Assembly (NCBI GenBank): GCA_041484905.1
Contig: JBGPIL010000042.1
Location: 1-14,164, forward strand
From: JACQCE01 sp041484905
GTDB taxonomy: Bacteria > Nitrospirota > Nitrospiria > JACQCE01
Length of the DNA: 14,164 bases
Direction: 5' to 3'
The notes under the pieces were generated by a model, which was not told the origin of the DNA, ran no database searches, and worked only from the letters and a program-made list of their open reading frames with translations. A program made the translations under genes and the position numbers. Numbering within the stretch: the stretch's first letter is position 1; each line of letters opens with the position of its first letter. Below are positions 6,547 to 13,447 of the stretch, piece after piece.

Positions 6547-7851
6547 GTGGATCAGATCATCGTGCAGGGCGGTCGGTCGTTATCCGGCGAAATCGCGGTC
6601 AGCGGGGCGAAGAACGCCGCCCTGCCGGTGATGGCATCGGTCTTGCTGGGTGACGGCGACTATGAGCTATCGAATATCCCCCGCGTCGTGGACATCCACA
6701 CCATGGCCGAGCTGTTGCGGCGGCTGGGTGTGCAGGCCCAATGGTCGGAGGAGCAGTCCAACCGGTTGGTGCTGACCGTTCGTGGCGTGCAGAGTTGTGA
6801 AGCGCCCTACGAGCTGGTCAAAACGATGCGGGCGTCGATCCTTGTGCTCGGCCCGCTCCTGGCCCGGTGGGGACGGGCAAAAGTCTCGCTGCCAGGCGGC
6901 TGCGCCATTGGGGCCAGGCCGGTGAATTTGCATCTCATGGGGTTGCAGAAAATGGGCGCCGAGATCGGCATCACCCATGGCTACATCGAAGCGAAGGCGG
7001 CGAGACTCACGGGGGCGGCCGTTCTCTTCGATCAGCCGACCGTGACGGGGACGGAAAATTTGATGATGGCGGCCACGCTGGCCCAGGGCACGACGGTGTT
7101 GGACAACGCCGCATGCGAGCCGGAGGTGGCCGACCTGGCCGCCTGTTTGAATCGCCGCGGCGCCCGCATCAGCGGAGCCGGCACCCGTCGGGTGACGATT
7201 GACGGTGTCGATCGGCTGAACGACGGCATGCACCGGCACGAGGTGATCCCCGACCGGATCGAGGCCGGGACCTATCTGATCGCCGGCGCCATTACCCGGG
7301 GCCGGTTAACCGTCCGCGACTGCCGCCCGTCGCACATGCAGGCGGTGATCCAGAAGCTTCAGGCCGCCGGAGCGCAGACACGGGAAGAGGCCGACCGGGT
7401 GGTGATCGAAGGGCCATCGCGTCCGGCGGCGGTCGATGCCGAGACGGCGCCCTACCCCGGTTTTCCGACCGACATGCAGGCGCAGTTCATGGCGTTGATG
7501 GCGGTGGCGAAGGGACAGAGCCTGATCAGCGAGCTGGTCTTCGAGCAGCGACTCACCCATGTGGCGGAGTTGCAACGGATGGGCGCGCGGATACAGGTGC
7601 AGGGTGTGCATGCCAAGATTCAGGGAGTGGAACGGCTCAGTGGGGCGCCGGTGATGGCGAGCGATCTGCGGGCCAGCGCGGGTCTGGTGCTCGCCGCGTT
7701 GGTCGCCGAGGGCGAAAGCCGCATCCAGCGGATTTATCATCTGGATCGCGGGTACGAACGGATGGTGGAAAAATTACGCGGGGTCGGCGCCGTCATTGAG
7801 CGGGCGAGCGGCGAACGCATGGGGGCCGGCGCAAGCCGTGGGGCGCCATGA
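6547..7851 (+). CDS. murA: UDP-N-acetylglucosamine 1-carboxyvinyltransferase MurA
   Basis: 434 residues from a GTG 2 nt after the prmC stop; the upstream gene probably couples its translation, since only a weak GCGGG precedes it. MurA transfers enolpyruvate from PEP to UDP-GlcNAc, the first committed step of peptidoglycan synthesis, in the cytoplasm. The start IIVQGGRSLSGEIAVSGAKN contains the conserved K22-N23. The active loop is LPGGCAIGARPVNLHL, with Cys119 matching the E. coli catalytic Cys115, so the enzyme should be of the fosfomycin-sensitive type. PYPGFPTDMQAQFMAL (about 298-313) is the standard second-domain signature. The last codons run into hisG with an ATGA overlap, so cell-wall and histidine genes are physically linked. 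Confidence 0.97.
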   Translation: MDQIIVQGGRSLSGEIAVSGAKNAALPVMASVLLGDGDYELSNIPRVVDIHTMAELLRRLGVQAQWSEEQSNRLVLTVRGVQSCEAPYELVKTMRASILVLGPLLARWGRAKVSLPGGCAIGARPVNLHLMGLQKMGAEIGITHGYIEAKAARLTGAAVLFDQPTVTGTENLMMAATLAQGTTVLDNAACEPEVADLAACLNRRGARISGAGTRRVTIDGVDRLNDGMHRHEVIPDRIEAGTYLIAGAITRGRLTVRDCRPSHMQAVIQKLQAAGAQTREEADRVVIEGPSRPAAVDAETAPYPGFPTDMQAQFMALMAVAKGQSLISELVFEQRLTHVAELQRMGARIQVQGVHAKIQGVERLSGAPVMASDLRASAGLVLAALVAEGESRIQRIYHLDRGYERMVEKLRGVGAVIERASGERMGAGASRGAP

Positions 7852-8498
7852 TCCCCCCCATCACTGACGTCGTCACGATCGCGCTCCCGAAGGGGCGGTT
7901 GCTGGAGGGCTCGATCGCCCTGTGCGCGAAGATCGGCCTGAGCCACCCCGATCTGACGCCCCAGACCCGTCAGCTCTCGTTCAAGGTCGCCGATCATGCG
8001 GTGCAATTGGTGATCGTCAGGGATGTGGACGTGTCGACGTATGTCGAATACGGCGCGGCCGATCTCGGGATTGTGGGCAAGGACCGCCTGCTGGAGCAAC
8101 GGCCCTCGGTCTACGAGCCGCTCGATCTCGGCTTTGGCCTCTGCCGCATTGTGCTGGCGGAGCCCGGCGTCTCCCGCGCGCGCCCCGCGCGGTGGACGAT
8201 GAGGCGAGTGGCGACGAACTATCCGAACGTCACCGAACGGTACTTTCTTCGCAAGGGGTTGCCGGTGGAGATTATCAAACTGTCGGGCACGATCGAATTG
8301 GCGCCGCTGGTCGGCCTGGCCGATCAAATCGTGGACATCGTTGATACCGGGGCGACGCTCCGGGCCCACCACCTGGTGGAAGTGGAAGAGCTGGTGCGAT
8401 CGACCGCCCGCGTGATTGTGAACCGGGCGAGCATGCAGACCAAACATCACCACGTGCGGCGCGTGATCCAGCAGCTGACCAAGCAGGTCGGCGGATGA
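7848..8498 (+). CDS. hisG: ATP phosphoribosyltransferase, short form
   Basis: 216 residues, starting at an ATG that overlaps the murA stop (ATGA). HisG joins ATP and PRPP to make phosphoribosyl-ATP, the first and feedback-controlled step of histidine synthesis. ALPKGRL (12-18), GAADLGIVGKD (69-79), VATNYPNVTERYF (121-133) and the PRPP-binding DIVDTGATLRAHHL (163-176) are all present. The length and the missing C-terminal regulatory domain mark it as HisG-S, a class that usually needs the HisRS-like partner HisZ for activity and histidine inhibition. No hisZ is visible here, so it must lie elsewhere if the class rule holds. Confidence 0.96.
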   Translation: MIPPITDVVTIALPKGRLLEGSIALCAKIGLSHPDLTPQTRQLSFKVADHAVQLVIVRDVDVSTYVEYGAADLGIVGKDRLLEQRPSVYEPLDLGFGLCRIVLAEPGVSRARPARWTMRRVATNYPNVTERYFLRKGLPVEIIKLSGTIELAPLVGLADQIVDIVDTGATLRAHHLVEVEELVRSTARVIVNRASMQTKHHHVRRVIQQLTKQVGG

Positions 8499-8511
8499 CA
8501 CCGCACACAAT

Positions 8512-8600
8512 GGCACTAAGAATCGGACATCACACCTCACATTTGTTCGGTGGGAGTGGTACTAAAATCGTATATCACGCCTCACAATATACGTTCGGCG
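8512..8600 (+). repeat. Two imperfect direct repeats between hisG and hisD
   Basis: Copy 1 (8512-8552) and copy 2 (8558-8600) are 46 nt apart. Both carry in order GG(C/T)ACTAA, AATCG, ATCAC(A/G)CCTCACA and GTTCGG(T/C)G, with small length differences near the end. The pair occupies most of the hisG-hisD gap and ends just before the ribosome-binding site of the small ORF. It could be a protein-binding operator, an RNA element or a local duplication; nothing in the sequence decides. Confidence 0.65.
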
Positions 8601-8613
8601 TAAAGGAGCGCAC

Positions 8614-8679
8614 ATGACACAGCACGAGGGACAGGCGCACGGACGCGAGGAACGCGGCGGCGCTGGGGGACGGACATGA
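8614..8679 (+). CDS. Small ORF (21 codons) coupled to hisD
   Basis: It starts with ATG at 8614, preceded by AAAGGAG (8602-8608) at 5-nt spacing, among the strongest ribosome-binding sites in the his region. The peptide begins MTQHEGQAHG and continues with an Arg/Gly-rich tail. Its TGA (8677-8679) overlaps the hisD ATG (8676-8678) as ATGA. The peptide has only two His residues, so a classical his attenuation leader is unlikely. A translational-coupling device that loads ribosomes for hisD is the simplest reading. Expression is not shown. Confidence 0.45.
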   Translation: MTQHEGQAHGREERGGAGGRT

Positions 8680-9962
8680 AGCTGTTGCGGTCGACTCAGC
8701 GGGGATTTGCCGGGCGGGTGGAGGCGCTGTCGCGCCGTTTGACCGTCACTGATAAGAGCATTGAGGGGGCGGTCCGTTCCATCCTGGAGGCGGTACGACG
8801 GCAGGGAGACGCCGCACTCATCCGTTATACGAAAAAGTTTGACCGCGTCCGACTCACCCCCCGCACGCTTCGGGTGACCGAGAAGGAGCTGGAAGAGGCC
8901 TACCGTCAGGCGGACCCCGCCGTGGTGGAAAGTCTGCGCTACGCGGCCGAGCGGATCACCGCCTATCACCAGAAGCAGCACGCCAGTTCCTGGTCGTTGA
9001 CCAACGGCGGCATCACGCTGGGCCAGCAGGTCCGTCCCCTGGACCGCGTGGGCATTTACGTGCCGGGAGGCACAGCGGTGTATCCCTCCACCGTCTTGAT
9101 GAACGCCCTGCCCGCCAAAATTGCCGGCGTCCGGCAGGTGGCCATGTGCACGCCCACCAAGGACGGCACGGTCAACCCCTATCTGCTCGTGGCGGCCGAC
9201 CTGGCCGGCGTGCGGGAGATTTATCGGGTCGGGGGCGCACAGGCGATCGGCGCCATGGTCTACGGCACCAAGACCATTCCGCGCGTCGACAAAATCGTCG
9301 GGCCGGGCAACCGGTACGTGGCCGCCGCGAAGCGGTTCGTCTACGGCGATGTGGATATCGACATGGTGGCGGGCCCCAGCGAAGTGCTGATCATCGCCGA
9401 TCAGACCGCCAACCCGGCCTATGTGGCCGCCGATCTGCTGGCGCAGGCCGAGCATGATCAGGAGTCGTGGCTTTTCCTGATCACCCCGATGCGCGATCTG
9501 ATCCGCAAGGTGAACCGGGAGTTGGTGCGGCAGCTCAAAGGGCTCGACCGCCGCGCCATTGCCTCGGCCGCGATCAAACGGCACGGCGTGGCCATTCTGG
9601 TCAAGGATCTGGAGGAGGCGGCGGTGGTAGCCAACGTGATCGCCGCCGAGCACGTCGGCCTCGCGATCAAAAAACCGTTCGAATTGGTCCCGCGGCTCAA
9701 CCATGCCGGCGCGGTCTTTCTGGGCCACTTCACGCCCGAAGCGGTGGGGGACTACATCGCCGGCCCCAATCACGTTCTGCCGACCGGGGGGACTGCGCGC
9801 TTCTTTTCGCCCCTGTCGGTGGATGATTTCGTCAAGCGCTCGAGCCTGGTGGGCTACTCGCAGGAGGAGTTGATCCGGGCGCACGAGCACGTCCTCCGCA
9901 TCGCCGGTGTGGAAGGATTGACCGCGCACGCGCGCGCGGTGGAGATCCGCCTCCGTGGCTAA
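8676..9962 (+). CDS. hisD: Histidinol dehydrogenase
   Basis: 428 residues, the standard HisD length. The ATG at 8676 overlaps the stop of the 21-codon ORF and has its own GGGGGA at 8665-8670. HisD oxidises histidinol to histidine in two NAD-dependent steps, the last reactions of the pathway. The zinc ligands expected from the E. coli enzyme are present at Q257, H260, D359 and H418, and the catalytic pair E325-H326 lies in IAAEHVGL. The signatures GIYVPGG (126-132), YRVGGAQAIGAM (183-194) and VGPGNRYV (208-215) are intact. The end overlaps hisB by 8 nt, indicating coupled translation. Confidence 0.97.
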   Translation: MKLLRSTQRGFAGRVEALSRRLTVTDKSIEGAVRSILEAVRRQGDAALIRYTKKFDRVRLTPRTLRVTEKELEEAYRQADPAVVESLRYAAERITAYHQKQHASSWSLTNGGITLGQQVRPLDRVGIYVPGGTAVYPSTVLMNALPAKIAGVRQVAMCTPTKDGTVNPYLLVAADLAGVREIYRVGGAQAIGAMVYGTKTIPRVDKIVGPGNRYVAAAKRFVYGDVDIDMVAGPSEVLIIADQTANPAYVAADLLAQAEHDQESWLFLITPMRDLIRKVNRELVRQLKGLDRRAIASAAIKRHGVAILVKDLEEAAVVANVIAAEHVGLAIKKPFELVPRLNHAGAVFLGHFTPEAVGDYIAGPNHVLPTGGTARFFSPLSVDDFVKRSSLVGYSQEELIRAHEHVLRIAGVEGLTAHARAVEIRLRG

Positions 9963-10554
9963 GAGGACGCGCCGCACGGGACAGGTCACCCGCGTCACGA
10001 AGGAGACGAAGGTCTCGGCGACCCTGACGCTGGATGGTGACGGGCGCGGTCAGGTCAAGACGACCCTGCCGTTTTTGGACCACATGCTGACCGCGTTCGC
10101 CAAACACGGCGGGTTCGACCTGCGGCTGACGGCCCGCGGCGACACCCATATCGACTATCACCATCTGATCGAGGATATCGGGCTGGTGTTGGGCGAGACG
10201 ATCGCGCGCGGGCTCGCGGACAAGCGGGGGATTGCGCGCTTCGGCTGGGCGGCGGTGCCGATGGATGATGCGCTGGCGATGGTGACGCTTGACCTGAGCG
10301 GCCGCCCCTATCTGGTCTATCAGGTCACACTTCCCAAGCGGCGGAAGATTCTCAAGTTCGACGTCGGACTGGTCGAGCACTTCTTCCGTTCGCTCGCCAC
10401 CACAGGCGGGATCACGCTGCACATCACGACACCCTATGGCCACGATCCGCATCACCTGCTCGAGGCGGTTTTTAAAGCCTTTGGTCGCGCGTTGGCCCAG
10501 GCGGTGCGCCGGGAAGGGCGGGCCGTGGCGTCCACCAAAGGAGTGCTGGCGTAA
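9955..10554 (+). CDS. hisB: Imidazoleglycerol-phosphate dehydratase
   Basis: 199 residues from a GTG inside the last codons of hisD; a GGAG at 9941-9944 is a modest ribosome-binding site. It is the single-function dehydratase: the histidinol-phosphatase domain found fused in E. coli HisB is absent, so a separate phosphatase must exist elsewhere. The enzyme converts imidazoleglycerol phosphate to imidazoleacetol phosphate with a Mn centre. The two metal-binding motifs are HHLIED (69-74) and HDPHHLLEAVFKA (163-175), with PFLDHML (39-45) and DLSGRP (113-118) as further family marks. The 500-nt gap after it is filled with repeats. Confidence 0.96.
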   Translation: MAKRTRRTGQVTRVTKETKVSATLTLDGDGRGQVKTTLPFLDHMLTAFAKHGGFDLRLTARGDTHIDYHHLIEDIGLVLGETIARGLADKRGIARFGWAAVPMDDALAMVTLDLSGRPYLVYQVTLPKRRKILKFDVGLVEHFFRSLATTGGITLHITTPYGHDPHHLLEAVFKAFGRALAQAVRREGRAVASTKGVLA

Positions 10555-10560
10555 AAGAAA

Positions 10561-10860
10561 TTTTCGATTGACGATTGTCGATTTTCGAATGGAATGCGAC
10601 GGCGATGCCAATCACATTCCAGCTCAGCAAATGGCAAGATAACGATGGCCAGGAACCGAGCGTTGGTTTGACACGCGAGCCATGGTGAAGATGCGTACGG
10701 CGATGGGGATGATCAAGGGGAGAGGAGCATATCCCCTTGATTTGAGCGAGTGCGGAGCAGGAGCGGAACAAACTGCCGAGCGTCGGTGTGACACGCGAGC
10801 CCTGGTGAGGACGCGTACGGCGATGGGGATTATCAAGGGGAGCGGCGCCGCTCCCTGATT
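10561..10860. repeat. Composite repeat D after hisB
   Basis: It starts 6 nt after the hisB stop with TTTTCGATTGACGATT (10561-10576), found exactly again at 12322-12337. Positions 10623-10801 align without gaps to 12378-12556, with 15 differences in 179 nt by my hand count. Inside are two 67-nt units, 10656-10722 and 10776-10842, exactly 120 nt apart, each ending in GCGATGGGG then ATCAAGGGGAG. The first opens a 10-bp hairpin (10712-10721/10732-10741). The second contains the perfect palindrome 10838-10855 plus ATCA/TGAT flanks. Confidence 0.85.
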
Positions 10861-10861
10861 A

Positions 10862-11050
10862 GATAGGGGGAAGATTCCGACTCTCCCCCGAACCCCCCAT
10901 CGGAGTTATGATTCGTGAACGCTGTGCATGGTGATGGGCTCAGAGTCCAACAACCAATGGGGGTTGTCAGGGGGAGCTTGGGGCATGGGGGCATCGGAGG
11001 ACGTTCTTCGCTTCCGCACGGGCCCCCATTACAATACCCTTCCCCTGACT
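10862..11050. repeat. Composite palindromic repeat B directly before hisH
   Basis: This is a second copy of the arrangement at 2278-2454. It begins with a short hairpin (GGGGGA at 10866-10871 and TCTCCCCC at 10882-10889) and CCATCGGAGTTATGATTCG. The long structure has GTCAGGGG (10966-10973) pairing with CCCCTGAC (11042-11049). Inside it ATGGGGGC pairs with GCCCCCAT around a CGGAGGACG/GCTTCCG core. The 3' arm ends 5 nt before the hisH ATG. With repeat D it fills the whole hisB-hisH gap; I see no gene in it. Confidence 0.75.
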
Positions 11051-11054
11051 TAAC

Positions 11055-11666
11055 ATGATCGCCATTATTGACTACGGCATGGGAAACCTCCGCAGCATCC
11101 ACAAGGCGTTCGAGTATGTGGGGCATCCGGCCTGTGTGACGCGGTCGCCGGAGGTAATCGCCGACGCGTCGCACGTCGTCCTGCCGGGCGTCGGCGCCTT
11201 TCCCGACTGCATGCGCAATCTGGACCGGTTCGGCCTGATCAATCCGATCCACCAGGCGATCCGCAGCGGCAAGCCGTTTCTGGGCATCTGCCTGGGGCTG
11301 CAACTGCTGTTCACTGAAGGAGAGGAGTTCGGCCCGCACCAGGGGCTGGCGGTGCTCAAAGGGCGCGTCGTACGCTTCCCCGGCGGCACGGGCGGACTGA
11401 AGATTCCTCATATGGGGTGGAATCAGATCACACAGGTCAAACCACTGGCGCTCTTTCGCGGGATCGCCGAAGGGGCCTATTTTTATTTCGTCCATTCCTA
11501 TTACGTCGTGCCGGAGGATGGGGCCCTGGCGGCCACGACGACCGACTATGGGCTGAAGTTTGTCTCCAGCATTCAGCAGGAGAATCTCTTCGCATGCCAG
11601 TTTCATCCGGAAAAAAGCCAGGCGGCGGGGCTCGCGCTGCTCCGGACCTTCGGCGCGACACAGTGA
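11055..11666 (+). CDS. hisH: Imidazole glycerol phosphate synthase, glutaminase subunit
   Basis: 203 residues from ATG 11055. No Shine-Dalgarno precedes it; the bases before the start are the C-rich arm of repeat B and TTAAC. HisH hydrolyses glutamine and channels ammonia to HisF, which is encoded further down the cluster. The class I amidotransferase triad is present: C79 in GICLGLQLLF and H184/E186 in FHPEKS. DYGMGNLRS (6-14), LPGVGAF (43-49) and PHMGWNQ (118-124) are typical HisH motifs. The stop overlaps the GTG of the lipoprotein gene (GTGA). It sits between two near-identical direct repeats. Confidence 0.97.
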   Translation: MIAIIDYGMGNLRSIHKAFEYVGHPACVTRSPEVIADASHVVLPGVGAFPDCMRNLDRFGLINPIHQAIRSGKPFLGICLGLQLLFTEGEEFGPHQGLAVLKGRVVRFPGGTGGLKIPHMGWNQITQVKPLALFRGIAEGAYFYFVHSYYVVPEDGALAATTTDYGLKFVSSIQQENLFACQFHPEKSQAAGLALLRTFGATQ

Positions 11667-12316
11667 GTCTCGGCCGGCCGGGGTGGTGGTTGGCCGTGGC
11701 GGGACTGGCGGTACTCTCCGCCTGCGCGCCGGCGTATCTGCACAGTCATGTCGTGCCGCACGCGGCATTATCAGCCCACGCCCGGATTGCCGTGCTGCCT
11801 GTGACGGCCGCCGTCAGTTCGCACGGGGGGGAGCTGTCTCAGGGCGATCAGGTCGCGCCCGGCGCCGAAGCGATCGTGACGCGTGCCCTGTACGAAGCGC
11901 TGGCGCGACAGACGTCGTTCGATATCATGGGCCGGCCGATGGTAGAACAGGCTCTGGCGGCCTCCGCAGAACCCCCATCGACGCCGGACGCGTTACACGC
12001 CTTGGCCGGGAGACTGGGCGCGGAGGCCGTGCTGCGGGGCACCGTTACGCTCTATAGAGAGCGGGAAGGGAGCCATGTCAGCATCAGCCGTCCCGCGGCC
12101 GTCGGGCTGGAGCTGTCGTTGATCAGCGGCCGGGATGGACAGCTCCTCTGGTCCGGCCGTTATTATGAAGTCCAGCGGTCACTCTCGGAGGAGCTGCGAA
12201 CAATATCCCTCTATTGGAAGCGGGGCACCCGCTGGTTAACGGCCGAGGAATTGACTAACTATGCCGTGACGGAGTTAGTGAAAACCCTGCCGCCGGTGCA
12301 GCAGAGTGGCGAATGA
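11663..12316 (+). CDS. Predicted lipoprotein of unknown function, coupled to hisH
   Basis: 217 residues from GTG 11663, which overlaps the hisH stop as GTGA. The frame is open upstream, but this start places a signal peptide correctly: R5, hydrophobic WWLAVAGLAVL, then lipobox LSAC with Cys21. Ala follows the Cys, so outer-membrane retention is possible. The mature part has a conserved-looking strand RIAVLPVT (41-48), a helical segment with ALYEALARQTSFDIMGRPMVEQAL (75-98, shown here in part), LGAEAVLRGTVTLY (118-131) and LELSLISGRDGQLLWSGRYY (149-168). This pattern resembles CsgG/TolB-N/LpoB-like lipoproteins that form alpha-beta domains in the periplasm, but I cannot assign a family firmly. 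No link to histidine synthesis is evident beyond position. Confidence 0.8.
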   Translation: MSLGRPGWWLAVAGLAVLSACAPAYLHSHVVPHAALSAHARIAVLPVTAAVSSHGGELSQGDQVAPGAEAIVTRALYEALARQTSFDIMGRPMVEQALAASAEPPSTPDALHALAGRLGAEAVLRGTVTLYREREGSHVSISRPAAVGLELSLISGRDGQLLWSGRYYEVQRSLSEELRTISLYWKRGTRWLTAEELTNYAVTELVKTLPPVQQSGE

Positions 12317-12321
12317 AGGCA

Positions 12322-12598
12322 TTTTCGATTGACGATTTTCGAGTGAGATGCGAAAACATATGCCAAGCACACCCTGGCTCGGCGAATGGCAAGATAACGA
12401 TGGCCAGGAGCCGAGCGTCGGTGTGACACGCGAGCCATGGTGAAGACGCGTACGGCGATGGGGATTATCAAGGGGAGAGGAGCATCTTCCCTTGATTTGA
12501 GCGAGTGCGGAGCACGAGCGGGACAAACTGCCGAGCATCGATTTGACATGCGAGCCATGAGTGAATCATGTATGAGCGATGGAGGTTGTCAGGGGGAG
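12322..12598. repeat. Composite repeat C before hisA, partner of repeat D
   Basis: It starts 6 nt after the lipoprotein stop with the same 16-mer as repeat D. The 179-nt core (12378-12556) matches 10623-10801 at all but 15 positions. It also has two units 120 nt apart: 12411-12477 is well conserved, and 12531-12598 is degenerate but still carries GCGATGG, TTGTCA and GGGGGAG. The first unit opens a hairpin, 12467-12477 with 12486-12496 (one G-U pair, 8-nt loop). The second leads into the large hairpin before hisA. No gene is supported in 12317-12709. Confidence 0.85.
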
Positions 12599-12696
12599 CT
12601 GAATGAAGCTTCGCAGGCTCTGCCTGCGAAGGCGGAATCTGAGCCGGCAACATGGCCCACGGCCATGGCCGAGTCGAAGCGCACGCTCCCCCTGAC
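12588..12696. repeat. Large branched hairpin immediately upstream of hisA
   Basis: GTCAGGGGGAGC (12588-12599) pairs perfectly with GCTCCCCCTGAC (12685-12696). The enclosed 85 nt contain two further perfect hairpins: CTTCGCAGGC (12609-12618) with GCCTGCGAAG (12622-12631), and CATGGCC (12651-12657) with GGCCATG (12661-12667). Together they form a three-way junction. The outer arm ends 13 nt before the hisA ATG with no Shine-Dalgarno between. It could act on hisA translation, transcription or mRNA stability. Confidence 0.75.
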
Positions 12697-12709
12697 TTAA
12701 ATAAACGCA

Positions 12710-13441
12710 ATGGATATCTTTCCCGCGGTTGATCTCAAAGGCGGGCGCTGCGTCCGGCTGCGTCAGGGCCGCATGGATGCCGTGGATGTGTATGGGGATG
12801 ATCCGGTGGCCATCGCCGGCCGCTGGGCGGCTGACGGCTCGGCCTGGCTGCATCTGGTCGATCTGGACGGCGCCGTCGATGGCCGGCCGGTCAACCGGGA
12901 GATCATCGGCCGGATTTTGGATCGAGTCAAGGTGAAGATCCAGGTCGGCGGCGGGATTCGCACGTTGGAACAGATGGCCGGCTATCTCGATCAGGGTGCT
13001 GCCCGGGTGATCGTAGGAACCTCGGTGATCGAACAGCCTGATTTTATCCGTCAGGCGGTTGCGCGCTTTCCGGGCCGGGTCGTCGTCAGCCTCGATGCGA
13101 AGGGCGATGAGCTCTATGTCGACGGCTGGACGCGGTCGAGCGGGCGGCGCGTGGCGGATGTCGCCCGACAACTGGCCGATGCCGGCGTGACTCAGTTGAT
13201 TCTGACCGACATTCAACGGGACGGGATGCTGCGCGGTATCAATCTGGAACGGCTGCGCGAAACGGCGGCCGCGCTGCCGCTCCCCATCATCATTGCCGGC
13301 GGGGTCACCTCGCTCGACGATCTGGTCGCGCTCCGGCAGGTGCCGGGCGTGAATGGCGCGATCATTGGGAAGGCGCTCTACACCGGCTCGATCGACCTGA
13401 AAGCGGCGCTCGATTGCGTCAAAGGAAGAGTCGCTCAGTGA
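12710..13441 (+). CDS. hisA: Phosphoribosyl-ProFAR isomerase HisA
   Basis: 243 residues from ATG 12710; the upstream bases TTAAATAAACGCA contain no Shine-Dalgarno. HisA is a (beta-alpha)8 barrel that isomerises ProFAR to PRFAR, the substrate of HisHF. The general acid/base residues match the Thermotoga enzyme: D8 in FPAVDLKGG and D129 in VSLDAKG. The phosphate-binding loops are QVGGGIR (78-84), VGTSVI (102-107), TDIQRDGML (166-174), IIAGGVTSLDDL (194-205) and IIGKALYTG (218-226). Because the second half is the TDIQRDGM type and D8 precedes LKGGRCVRL, HisA is preferred over HisF. The gene is separated from its neighbours by repeats on both sides. Confidence 0.96.
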   Translation: MDIFPAVDLKGGRCVRLRQGRMDAVDVYGDDPVAIAGRWAADGSAWLHLVDLDGAVDGRPVNREIIGRILDRVKVKIQVGGGIRTLEQMAGYLDQGAARVIVGTSVIEQPDFIRQAVARFPGRVVVSLDAKGDELYVDGWTRSSGRRVADVARQLADAGVTQLILTDIQRDGMLRGINLERLRETAAALPLPIIIAGGVTSLDDLVALRQVPGVNGAIIGKALYTGSIDLKAALDCVKGRVAQ

Positions 13442-13447
13442 TGTCGT

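Noticed and set aside
8614..8679. Classical histidine attenuator peptide before hisD
   Set aside because: Only two His codons, not consecutive, and no terminator/antiterminator pair before hisD.
8562..9998. 478-codon minus-strand ORF opposite hisD (and a 526-codon one opposite hisA-hisF)
   Set aside because: Antisense shadows of GC-rich genes; the plus-strand proteins have full catalytic motifs.
10656..10842. CRISPR-like regular repeats in the hisB-hisH gap
   Set aside because: Only two units at 120-nt spacing, 67 nt each and containing long hairpins, with related spacer sequence in another copy and no cas genes.
10682..10858. 58-codon ORF in repeat D and its counterpart at 12437-12700 in repeat C (opening MVK-RTAMG)
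   Set aside because: The frames match because the repeats match. Of about 11 base differences in the shared part, about nine change the amino acid, which argues against selection on a protein, and neither has a Shine-Dalgarno.
11417..11662. 82-residue upstream extension of the lipoprotein gene inside hisH
   Set aside because: It lies in another frame of hisH, has no family likeness and would bury the signal peptide and lipobox.
10624..12558. Minus-strand ORFs with repeated peptide LPLIIPIAVR in both his-region repeats
   Set aside because: The 120-nt period is a multiple of three, so the frame is kept automatically. Most differences between copies are amino-acid changing.
10555..12709. Insertion sequence in the his gaps
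   Set aside because: No transposase frame, terminal inverted repeats with target duplications, or long foreign ORF were found; only palindromic repeats are present.
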